From contig DCFR01000021.1 in the NCBI GenBank assembly GCA_002319815.1, positions 1-5,220 on the forward strand: DNA of 5,220 bases, in the 5' to 3' direction. The stretch's first letter is position 1; every line of letters begins with the position of its first letter. This document shows positions 1 to 5,175 of this stretch, piece by piece. The DNA comes from Megamonas sp. UBA1799 (GTDB lineage Bacteria; Bacillota; Negativicutes; Selenomonadales; Selenomonadaceae). A model generated the notes under the pieces. That model saw nothing but the letters and a program-made list of their open reading frames with translations. It had not been told where the DNA came from and did not search any database. A program made the position numbers and the translations under genes.

Positions 1-1534
1 TTACACACTTTACTTGACAATCCCTCCGCCAGCCTTTGCAGTGAAGCTCTTCTTTGGAACCGTCCAGCAAAAACTCAAGCAGATGCTTTTTCCCTGCTTT
101 GTAAGTGCCGTCCACTTTAGCACCCCAGCGGTCGCTGTCATACTGACTCCATAAAAAAAGGGGAGATCTTGGCTGCAGCGTCACTTTGTCGATCTGCTCC
201 AAGTATTGCCAGTTGTCAATTTCATAACGCTTTTGTTGGTTCAAATAATCAATGCTCCACCCCCACTCCAGATTACCGACCGTATCGCGCCGTCCGCCCA
301 GAATTTCCGTATCGGTCAGTTTCTGACGACGATGGTTGTAATAGGGATCATCCACCAAGTCAATGTCTGGCGGATTACCATAATTGCCGTCAATCGATTC
401 CGGATAATGACGATTGATTTCTTTCCAAGTAGCCTTGGTAAACCAGTGATCATCCTGCCATTTCAGGATCACGTCAGTATTCTTGTAATCATTGGATTTT
501 CTCCAACGATCCGCACTGCTATACCTAGCAATTTTCTTTAGCACATTCCACAAATCTGTAAATCCGGAATCACCGCTCCCTCCCCCCTTAATAAATGTAT
601 CAAAAATGTCATTAAAATCCGCATCACTCCAACCAAGCCCTGACGCAACGTTATAAAGACTAGTCCGCAAATCACTAATTTTATTTGGATTATTAACAAT
701 ATCCATCATGCTGACAGCAGTCAAATCATAACTAGTTCCCCCAGTTAACAATTCAATCCAGCTATTTATGTTCAACAGTTCCGTTGATTTTGCTGTTGTA
801 AATGCCTTCTGCGCCGCTGACAAAGCTGCAGCGTTATAACCGTTCTGGTATTTAAAATCGCCGTCACTTTCATCCAGATTAAACCCAAACATCAGACTGC
901 CGCGCCCCAGCGGCGCATCGACTTCGATGTTTCCCTTATTCCCGCCAAAGGAACTTTTCCCTATCGACGCCGTCCCTCTCGCCTTTGTCGGCTTTTTTGT
1001 CACAATGTTGATAACGCCGCCTATAAACGTCCCGCCGAAACGCGCCGGAATATAGCCGCGATATACTTCGATACGCTCCACATTGTCCACCGGAATGGTC
1101 GAAATATCCACCGCCGCATCACCGCCCAGATTGCACAGCACGCCGTCAATGAACACGCCGACCTGGGCCGCCGTCGAACCGCGCACGCTCACGGTCGTAT
1201 ACTGTCCTTTGCCGTTTACGTCGCGCACATGCACGCCCGGAACCTGTTTCAGCAGTTCCGGCAGCGTCTTCTGTTCGCCTTTATAGTCATCCGGATGAAT
1301 GATCGTAACCGTACCCGGTGACAGCTTGCTTTCCCAATCCGGACGCTTCGCCTCCACTGTAAGCTCCGGCAGTTCGTATGTATTCAACTCATCGCTGCTC
1401 GTCTGCTTTTTATCCTTGTCTGCCGCTGCTTCCTCCGCATACACTGCCTGTGGCCATACCGTTCCCCCCAGCAGCAGAGCGCAGGCCACGCCTGCAAAAA
1501 TTGCTTTACAAGGTTTATTATTCTTTCTTGTCAA
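1..1534 (-). CDS. TonB-dependent outer-membrane receptor, probable corrinoid importer (3' end beyond window)
   Basis: The frame is open for 511 codons and runs off the left edge, so the C-terminal part of the barrel is missing. Start: TTG at 1534, preceded at 8 nt by AAGGAG (1543-1548), which overlaps the stop codon of the amidase gene. Residues 1-33 form a signal peptide (basic K/R stretch, hydrophobic 11-27, cleavage after V-Y-A33). A TonB-box-like ELTVEA lies at 57-62. The plug (about 65-181) shows the family landmarks VPGVHVRD, VSVRGS, VFIDGV, VERIEVYRG and PARFGGTFIGGVINIVT. Barrel strands follow. Residues about 235-340 are a low-GC, helix-like insert. Family knowledge: such receptors import scarce ligands using TonB-ExbBD energy. 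Two cobalamin riboswitches upstream suggest a corrinoid ligand (inference; siderophore or other ligands are not excluded). It is the second gene of an operon with the amidase. Confidence 0.93.
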   Translation of the reverse strand, partial: MTRKNNKPCKAIFAGVACALLLGGTVWPQAVYAEEAAADKDKKQTSSDELNTYELPELTVEAKRPDWESKLSPGTVTIIHPDDYKGEQKTLPELLKQVPGVHVRDVNGKGQYTTVSVRGSTAAQVGVFIDGVLCNLGGDAAVDISTIPVDNVERIEVYRGYIPARFGGTFIGGVINIVTKKPTKARGTASIGKSSFGGNKGNIEVDAPLGRGSLMFGFNLDESDGDFKYQNGYNAAALSAAQKAFTTAKSTELLNINSWIELLTGGTSYDLTAVSMMDIVNNPNKISDLRTSLYNVASGLGWSDADFNDIFDTFIKGGGSGDSGFTDLWNVLKKIARYSSADRWRKSNDYKNTDVILKWQDDHWFTKATWKEINRHYPESIDGNYGNPPDIDLVDDPYYNHRRQKLTDTEILGGRRDTVGNLEWGWSIDYLNQQKRYEIDNWQYLEQIDKVTLQPRSPLFLWSQYDSDRWGAKVDGTYKAGKKHLLEFLLDGSKEELHCKGWRRDCQVKCV

Positions 1535-1542
1535 AACTCTCT

Positions 1543-1548
1543 CTCCTT
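1543..1548 (-). promoter_or_regulatory. Ribosome binding site of the receptor, overlapping the amidase stop
   Basis: AAGGAG on the minus strand shares its first two bases (AA) with the amidase TAA stop (1547-1549) and sits 8 nt before the TTG start at 1534. This decides the TTG start over later codons and points to translational coupling of the two genes. Confidence 0.8.
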
Positions 1549-2050
1549 ACTCCTGCAGCCTATGTACCCGCTGCCGGATTTCATCCATGCGTTCATAGAG
1601 CCGGTCGCCCGGACAAGCGGTTGCATCTGCAGAATCCTGCAACATCACGGCCACATCACGATGTCCAATAATATTCGTTTGATTCAGACAATACAGATCG
1701 CATAAATCAGCCAGCAAATTTTCCAGAGAAGTTATTTGTGCGTCCGTCGGCTCCGTTGTCATAAAATTACCGGACAACGCTATACCGATTGAGCGATCAT
1801 TGACTCCGAATGCATGCGCTCCAACGGTATCCCGCGGTCGGCCGCGTTCAACCGTTCCATCAAAGCGAATAACATAATGGTAACCGCAGCCCGCCCAGCC
1901 GTTTGCCTTATGTTCTTCATGAATTTCCGCCGCTCCAATGTCGCCGGCGGACGCCGTATGATGAACCACAAGGTAGTCCGTTTCCCGCCTTTTCTCCAGT
2001 TCCTGCACAAACGCTAAATACGTTTCTTTTACTGCAACCCGTTTTCCCAT
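1547..2050 (-). CDS. N-acetylmuramoyl-L-alanine amidase (Amidase_2/PGRP type)
   Basis: The product is a 167-residue zinc amidase that would cut the bond between MurNAc and L-Ala of peptidoglycan. Start ATG at 2050 is chosen because GGGAGG (2059-2064) lies 8 nt upstream; the frame stays open for 54 further codons upstream but no start there has an RBS. By comparison with T7 lysozyme, the zinc ligands are H30 (VVHHTAS), H130 (GHRD) and C146 (ACPGD), and Y57 in GYHY is the conserved active-site tyrosine. The T7 lysine before the cysteine is replaced by a Thr-Ala context. Other family blocks are FDGTVERGRP (63-72), GAHAFGVNDRSIGIALSGNF (77-96) and a terminal helix. An extra 8 or so residues separate GHRDV from ACPG. 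No signal peptide or membrane segment is visible, so it is cytoplasmic or needs another exit route. It is the first gene of the operon with the TonB receptor, downstream of tandem cobalamin riboswitches. A domesticated phage endolysin origin is possible. Confidence 0.93.
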   Translation of the reverse strand: MGKRVAVKETYLAFVQELEKRRETDYLVVHHTASAGDIGAAEIHEEHKANGWAGCGYHYVIRFDGTVERGRPRDTVGAHAFGVNDRSIGIALSGNFMTTEPTDAQITSLENLLADLCDLYCLNQTNIIGHRDVAVMLQDSADATACPGDRLYERMDEIRQRVHRLQE

Positions 2051-2361
2051 AAGAACCGCCTCCCTTTTTCCTACCAGCCTTGCCGCACAAGCAGCGAAGG
2101 GTATATCGCCAAAAATGCACGCAAAAAAACTATACTGGTAAGATTTACCAAAGAAACTATTAACCATTCCACAATAAAACTGACCTCTTTCTGCGTAGGC
2201 ATACAGCAACATGGTCGCAGCATCTTTGTCCGAATTTTACATCGCGACAGAAATAAGCTGCCCCGGCCTTTTACCTAAGACAGGAAAATCTCATTTTTGA
2301 AGATTGCTCATACATTTCTTTGACAAATCCCACCTGTACAGCGCAGGCTTATATGGATGTT
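2051..2361 (-). other. Long untranslated leader between riboswitch 3 and the amidase
   Basis: There are 311 nt between the closing stem of the third riboswitch and the amidase start. I see no convincing gene. A weak hairpin (TGGTAA/TTACCA around 2137-2151) is followed after several bases by a T7 run (about 2123-2129), and a wobble-rich hairpin lies near 2257-2283 with only a poor U-tract. Either might be the expression platform of riboswitch 3, but neither is a clear terminator. The amidase RBS is not obviously sequestered. Confidence 0.4.
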
Positions 2362-2584
2362 GGAAACAGGCAGTACCCCGACTTTGGTTCATTACCGATC
2401 ATCCCTCCGGTCCAGAGGTATTACAATGATTCGGCTCCCTTTTACGGCTGCGCGACAGCACCGGATTCTCACCGGTATTCCCTTTCAAACCCGCTCCCGT
2501 GACCCGATCTGTATCTCCGGATATTCCGATTCCCCGAAGCACTATCATTCTCCTCTGGTCCTACGCGATTGGGTACCTGTTTCC
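2362..2584 (-). promoter_or_regulatory. Cobalamin riboswitch 3 (divergent, expanded 5' half)
   Basis: On the minus strand the core CCGGTGAGAATCCGG (2461-2475) is followed by TGCTGTCGCGCAGCCGTAA, matching the conserved cobalamin aptamer core. The B12-box-like AAGTCGGGGTACTGCC lies at 2369-2383. A perfect 9-bp closing stem pairs GGAAACAGG (2576-2584) with CCTGTTTCC (2362-2370). CCGAATCAT pairs with ATGATCGG inside it and encloses a diverged CCTCT...GGAGG hairpin in place of the usual GCCACTG/GGGAAGG. About 100 nt lie between the closing stem and the GGGAA core, much more than usual. It follows the terminator of riboswitch 2 directly and precedes the amidase-receptor operon, so it probably acts as a second corrinoid check on the same transcript. 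The ligand class (adenosyl- versus methyl/aquocobalamin) cannot be told from this reading. Confidence 0.85.
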
Positions 2585-2750
2585 CTATGATCCGACATTA
2601 TCCGGCAACGGCCATTTGTTTCCATTTTTCAGGCTTGTTTTGAACGCCGAAAAACCCCAGCAGCGCGCAGAGCGCCGAATTTTTATATTGATGCGGTATT
2701 TCTGAATATCCCTTCTTTATTCTGCAGCCATTATGTCCAGTACACAGGCA

Positions 2751-2784
2751 TAAAAAATGCTTCCCCTGATTCATCAAGGGAAGC
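2751..2784 (-). terminator. Intrinsic terminator of riboswitch 2
   Basis: GCTTCCCTTGAT and ATCAGGGGAAGC form an almost perfect 12-bp stem (one G-U pair) with a tiny loop, followed by ATTTTTTA. It lies about 80 nt after the riboswitch 2 closing stem. Its 5' arm GCTTCCC (2778-2784) can instead pair with GGGGGGC at 2829-2835, giving an antiterminator. Confidence 0.88.
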
Positions 2785-2864
2785 TGCGCATCAAAAACAA
2801 GTCACACCGAAATTCGGTATAACGACACGCCCCCCGTCACTCGCAAGGTTATACAGCTACATCT

Positions 2865-3027
2865 GTCCAAGCAGTTCTTCTGGCTCCGGTTCTCAGCATA
2901 TGTTGCACCTTCCCAGACTGTTTATTTTCAATCCAGTGGTAATCCTGCAGCAATGCTCCCCGTCACAGCGGCGTGACCGCATCGGTTTTTAACCGATTTC
3001 TCTGTTAGGCTTATAAAGCACTTGAAC
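2865..3027 (-). promoter_or_regulatory. Cobalamin riboswitch 2, upstream of the amidase-receptor operon
   Basis: The minus strand holds GCGGTCACGCCGCTGTGA (core), ACCACTGGATTG and TCTGGGAAGG (peripheral hairpin), and the B12 box AGCCAGAAGAACTGCT (2870-2885). A closing stem pairs GTTCAAG (3021-3027) with CTTGGAC (2865-2871), with one G-U pair. Sequence and layout closely match riboswitch 1, including the TAACCTTGCGA element just downstream (about 2842-2853). A terminator follows at 2751-2784. Family knowledge: ligand binding normally switches such leaders off. The gated genes are the amidase and receptor, through riboswitch 3 in series. Confidence 0.93.
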
Positions 3028-3045
3028 GTTATTATGTATTTTTTA

Positions 3046-3051
3046 ACTATA
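3046..3051 (-). promoter_or_regulatory. Probable -10 element of the riboswitch 2/operon promoter
   Basis: TATAGT on the minus strand is 18 nt before the riboswitch 2 closing stem. No good -35 hexamer is present at 16-18 bp, which suggests an activator-dependent promoter. It aligns with TATAAT at 4235-4240 in the homologous cassette. Confidence 0.55.
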
Positions 3052-3083
3052 TGTATCGTAACATCGGACAAAGAAACATACAA

Positions 3084-3099
3084 CTGGCTGTTCGGCTAA
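3084..3099 (-). promoter_or_regulatory. Operator-like motif, copy 2 (operon promoter)
   Basis: TTAGCCGAACAGCCAG (minus strand) matches 11 of 16 positions of the motif at 4273-4288 and is followed by TTG in both. It is separated from its -10 element by exactly 32 bp, as in the other copy. The position, about -45 to -60, fits an activator site. The LuxR-type protein encoded next door is the candidate binder (inference). Confidence 0.4.
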
Positions 3100-3124
3100 A
3101 AAAATCTAACAAAGCATACAATTC

Positions 3125-3140
3125 CCAATCTTTTGGCTAA
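3125..3140 (-). promoter_or_regulatory. Operator-like motif, possible copy 3 (just after the regulator stop)
   Basis: TTAGCCAAAAGATTGG (minus strand) matches 13 of 16 positions of the motif at 4273-4288. It lies 41 bp centre to centre from copy 2, about four helical turns. It begins 2 nt after the stop codon of the LuxR-type gene. This is an inference from sequence similarity only. Confidence 0.3.
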
Positions 3141-3142
3141 TT

Positions 3143-3913
3143 TTAAATAATACCCTGCTGATGCGCGGCCATAACAGCTTGCATACGGTTTTTTACCTTC
3201 AGTTTTTTAAAAATATGGCTGAGATGATATTTAACGGTAGCGATTGAAAAATGCATTTTAGCAGCAATCGCCTGATTCGATCCCCCTGCCTGTAAACATG
3301 ACAGTACTTCGATTTCCCGTTCCGTAAGCCGGACGTCTAAATCAATTGCAGATCCGTCTTTACCTTGATAATGAAAAGATGGCTTTCCATACTCGGCAAA
3401 TAAAGCCGATGCCTTAGCAGCGTCTGCATTATAATGTAGAATCTGCTTAATATAGAAAAAACAATCATGCAAAACCGGCGCTGAAGTTGTCCCCTCTGAA
3501 ATATAACACGATTCCGATCCGGCTGCATAATAAAGCGCCCATGAAGCCACGACCGCATAACGGCTGAAGGCATGAAGACCGTGCGCGCCAATGCGCGCCA
3601 TCGGCACAGCATTCCCGGAAACACCTAAAAATCCCAAAAGCGTATCCGATGGCGCATACAGCGGACTTCCCCACGTAAAAGATGGAAATTGTTGTCCGGC
3701 AGCACACGCCTGCATTTTAAAACAACCGTCATTATATTCCAATTGTACATTACTGTTCTGTTGCCCTTGTTTTACAAATAAAAAACCTTCGTTTCCTTCC
3801 ATCACCGAGCAGGCCTGTACAAGAATTCGCCGGTACATTTCTTCAAAACCGCGAGCGTCAGACAAAGAAACCACAGCCTCATATATTTTTTGTCTAGTTG
3901 GAACCTGCCTCAT
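3143..3913 (-). CDS. LuxR-family transcriptional regulator with GAF-like sensor half, under a cobalamin riboswitch
   Basis: The 256-residue protein has a C-terminal LuxR/GerE helix-turn-helix at about 193-256: LTEREIEVLSCLQAGGSNQAIAAKM, then SIATVKYHLSHIFKKLKV as the recognition helix region, then KNRMQAVMAA. The N-terminal 190 residues look like a GAF-type ligand or signal domain (early helices, then strand-rich segments with LLGFLGVSG near 92-100 and a long helix near 113-130). No phosphoacceptor receiver domain, signal peptide or membrane helix is visible. Start ATG at 3913 has AAGGTGGAG about 5 nt upstream. The gene is monocistronic by layout: a cobalamin riboswitch and terminator precede it, and a new promoter follows 91 nt after its stop. 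Candidate targets are its own promoter and the riboswitch 2 promoter, which share a 16-bp motif. What the N-terminal domain senses is unknown. Confidence 0.92.
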   Translation of the reverse strand: MRQVPTRQKIYEAVVSLSDARGFEEMYRRILVQACSVMEGNEGFLFVKQGQQNSNVQLEYNDGCFKMQACAAGQQFPSFTWGSPLYAPSDTLLGFLGVSGNAVPMARIGAHGLHAFSRYAVVASWALYYAAGSESCYISEGTTSAPVLHDCFFYIKQILHYNADAAKASALFAEYGKPSFHYQGKDGSAIDLDVRLTEREIEVLSCLQAGGSNQAIAAKMHFSIATVKYHLSHIFKKLKVKNRMQAVMAAHQQGII

Positions 3914-3949
3914 GAACGCTCCACCTTACTTTAAGAATACTACTCTGCA

Positions 3950-3992
3950 TAAAATAAAAACGACCCCTCTAGCTGAACACAAGAGAGGCCGT
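3950..3992 (-). terminator. Intrinsic terminator of riboswitch 1, before the LuxR-type gene
   Basis: ACGGCCTCTC (3983-3992) pairs with GAGGGGTCGT (3960-3969) in a 10-bp stem with two G-U pairs and a 13-nt loop, followed by TTTTTATTTT. The start codon of the regulator is about 37 nt downstream. The 5' arm GCCTCTC (3983-3989) can alternatively pair with GAGGGGC (4022-4028), giving an antiterminator. Confidence 0.9.
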
Positions 3993-4057
3993 ACGGTTTA
4001 TCCGCTACGACTTGATAACGCGCCCCTCGTCCATCGCAAGGTTAATATGGCTACATT

Positions 4058-4217
4058 CGTTCAGGCAGTTCTTCTGGCTTCGGTTCCTCGCACATGCTGC
4101 GCCTTCCCGGATTATATACAATCCAGTGGCAATGCTGCAGCAATGCTCCCCGTTACAGTGGCGTGACCGCACCGGCTTTTAACCGGTTTTTCTGTTGGGC
4201 TTATAAGCACCTGAACG
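4058..4217 (-). promoter_or_regulatory. Cobalamin riboswitch 1, controlling the LuxR-type regulator
   Basis: The minus strand carries the conserved aptamer pieces in order: GTGCGGTCACGCCACTGTAA core, GCCACTGG, CCGGGAAGGCGCAGCA, and the B12 box AGCCAGAAGAACTGCC (4064-4079). A perfect 8-bp closing stem pairs CGTTCAGG (4210-4217) with CCTGAACG (4058-4065). The TTAACCTTGCGA element (about 4031-4043) follows and is shared with riboswitch 2. A clear terminator at 3950-3992 makes this a transcriptional off-switch by the usual logic. The downstream gene is a transcription factor, unlike the transport and synthesis genes usually found behind this RNA. Confidence 0.95.
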
Positions 4218-4234
4218 TTCATTATTTTTTTATC

Positions 4235-4240
4235 ATTATA
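4235..4240 (-). promoter_or_regulatory. Probable -10 element of the riboswitch 1/regulator promoter
   Basis: A perfect TATAAT on the minus strand lies 17 nt before the riboswitch 1 closing stem. No consensus -35 hexamer is found at 16-18 bp spacing; the 17-bp position reads CGTATT. The conserved motif at 4273-4288 sits 32 bp upstream, so activator dependence is likely. Confidence 0.65.
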
Positions 4241-4272
4241 GTAATCTTAACACGGAAAATACGTTCCAACAA

Positions 4273-4288
4273 CTAACCATTTGGCTAA
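4273..4288 (-). promoter_or_regulatory. Operator-like motif, copy 1 (regulator promoter)
   Basis: TTAGCCAAATGGTTAG (minus strand) is a near-perfect dyad: TAGCCA and TGGTTA around AA, with one mismatch. It lies exactly 32 bp upstream of TATAAT (4235-4240). A diverged copy has the same spacing at 3084-3099. Autoregulation by the LuxR-type protein is the working inference. Confidence 0.45.
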
Positions 4289-4313
4289 AAACAATACATA
4301 TTTTCAGGTATTG
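4287..4313 (-). terminator. Weak AT-rich terminator after the SYLF gene
   Basis: CAATAC (4308-4313) pairs with GTATTG (4292-4297) over a 10-nt loop, followed directly by TTTTT (4287-4291). The stem is only 6 bp and AT-rich, so efficiency is doubtful. Its position 30 nt after the stop codon is right for the SYLF gene. Confidence 0.4.
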
Positions 4314-4342
4314 AGTAAATAAAATTTCGATTACAAAAATAT

Positions 4343-4930
4343 CTATTGATTCTTATTTTCTTTATAAAACGATTTGTCCCGGTAATATTCCGTACCTTTG
4401 ACGGCCAGCTCCAGCGCCAGTCCCTTGGTTGTCATCTGATACATCCAGATCCCGTCGCCAATGTTCAGCGCGCCTTCCATTGATCCGCCATTGACGCCGT
4501 CATCGGCGGCAGCGGTAGCTTGTCCGTCAAATTTCCAGCCGCTCTTGACAAAATCATCCCAGGCTTCTTCATAGCCAAACACAAAGATCACGGCATATTC
4601 CTTGACGCCCAGTCCCAGTCCGGCCTGATATTCCCCCATGCGCATGTAGACTTCTTCGCCGGTCGCGTTATTCACTGCCATGCCACGCCCATGCGCGCTG
4701 CCAAAGAGACCCAGCTTAACGCCCGTATTGTTGAAGACCGCATAGCCGGCACAATTCTCAATGACATACTGCGCTTGTGGTTCCTGCTGATACAGCCTTG
4801 TCAGCGTCGCCGCCGTCTTATCGCGCAGCTCCTGTTTCCGTTCCTCCAGACTGGCAGCCGACACCACCGCCGTAAACAAGCACAAACATAAACTGACACA
4901 AACTGCAATCCGCCCCACCGACCTACCCAT
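4343..4930 (-). CDS. Secreted SYLF/Ysc84-domain lipid-binding protein
   Basis: The 195-residue protein has a signal peptide (R3/R7 basic part, hydrophobic 8-23, cleavage at V-S-A25). No lipobox cysteine is seen, so it is probably soluble in the periplasm rather than a lipoprotein. Residues about 35-188 form a SYLF (Ysc84) domain: a helical start, then CAGYAVFNNTGVKLGLFGSAHGRG split over 60-83, GMAVNNATGEEVYMRMGEYQAGLGLGVKEYAVIFVFG, the WDDFVKSGWKFDGQATAAAD block and GIWMYQMTTKGLALELAVKGTEYYRD near the end. Family knowledge: SYLF domains bind phosphoinositides in eukaryotes; the bacterial role is unclear. Start ATG at 4930 has GGGGGA about 6 nt upstream. It is flanked by a terminator upstream and a terminator-like hairpin downstream, so it looks monocistronic. 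Nothing in the sequence ties it to corrinoid uptake beyond adjacency. Confidence 0.9.
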   Translation of the reverse strand: MGRSVGRIAVCVSLCLCLFTAVVSAASLEERKQELRDKTAATLTRLYQQEPQAQYVIENCAGYAVFNNTGVKLGLFGSAHGRGMAVNNATGEEVYMRMGEYQAGLGLGVKEYAVIFVFGYEEAWDDFVKSGWKFDGQATAAADDGVNGGSMEGALNIGDGIWMYQMTTKGLALELAVKGTEYYRDKSFYKENKNQ

Positions 4931-4956
4931 AAATTTTCCCCCTTTTGCTTATACTC

Positions 4957-4990
4957 TCCCTGACAATTTTCAGATCTCAACAGTCAGGAA
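4957..4990 (-). repeat. Inverted repeat in the SYLF leader
   Basis: TTCCTGAC and GTCAGGGA can form an 8-bp stem (one G-U pair) over an 18-nt loop, about 27 nt before the SYLF start. It could be a leader hairpin or an operator. The promoter of this gene is not clear to me. Confidence 0.35.
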
Positions 4991-5101
4991 AGATTCCTCT
5001 GCTATAAATTCGCTGCCTTTCCCATTTCTTCCTTCTCGCGAAAAAATTTTCCTCTACAAAAACGCGCGCAATCGGTGGCCGGCCATTCGTTTTCAAACAT
5101 T

Positions 5102-5138
5102 AAAAAACCCTTTTCCGCAATGCCTACAGAAAAGGGTT
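5102..5138 (-). terminator. Strong intrinsic terminator of the gene upstream of the window edge
   Basis: AACCCTTTTC and GAAAAGGGTT form a perfect 10-bp stem with a 13-nt loop, followed on the minus strand by a run of six Ts that overlaps the stem end. The plus strand also has a TTTTT run nearby, so it may work both ways. It isolates the SYLF gene from upstream transcription. Confidence 0.88.
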
Positions 5139-5175
5139 CCCCATTTTTCAAAAAACCTCACGCGAAAAAAAATGC

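Noticed and set aside
206..541. Plus-strand open frames inside the receptor gene
   Set aside because: They are antisense to a continuous receptor reading frame and give low-complexity, unrecognisable products.
2123..2151. TGGTAA/TTACCA hairpin followed by a T run, as a terminator for riboswitch 3
   Set aside because: The stem is short and AT-rich and the T run starts several bases after it, so it is mentioned only as a weak possibility.
2051..2212. Upstream extension of the amidase by 54 codons, with a hydrophobic stretch that might act as a signal peptide
   Set aside because: No RBS precedes the possible starts at 2212 or 2167, the hydrophobic stretch contains an Asp, and the ATG at 2050 has an excellent GGGAGG at 8 nt.
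2240..2460. CTGTCGCG occurring both in the riboswitch 3 core and in the downstream leader
   Set aside because: Eight matching bases in a few hundred are easily due to chance and no structure supports a role.
2640..2690. GCGC-rich hairpin near the AATTTTTAT run as a plus-strand terminator
   Set aside because: The stem is only about 4 bp and there is no plus-strand gene for it to end.
3100..3142. Terminator for the LuxR-type gene in the AT-rich stretch before the T7 run
   Set aside because: I could not find a stable stem next to the T run; read-through into the riboswitch 2 leader is possible.
3591..4166. Plus-strand open frame of 191 codons
   Set aside because: It lies antisense across the LuxR-type gene, its terminator and riboswitch 1, its product has no recognisable family blocks, and the minus-strand reading explains the region fully.
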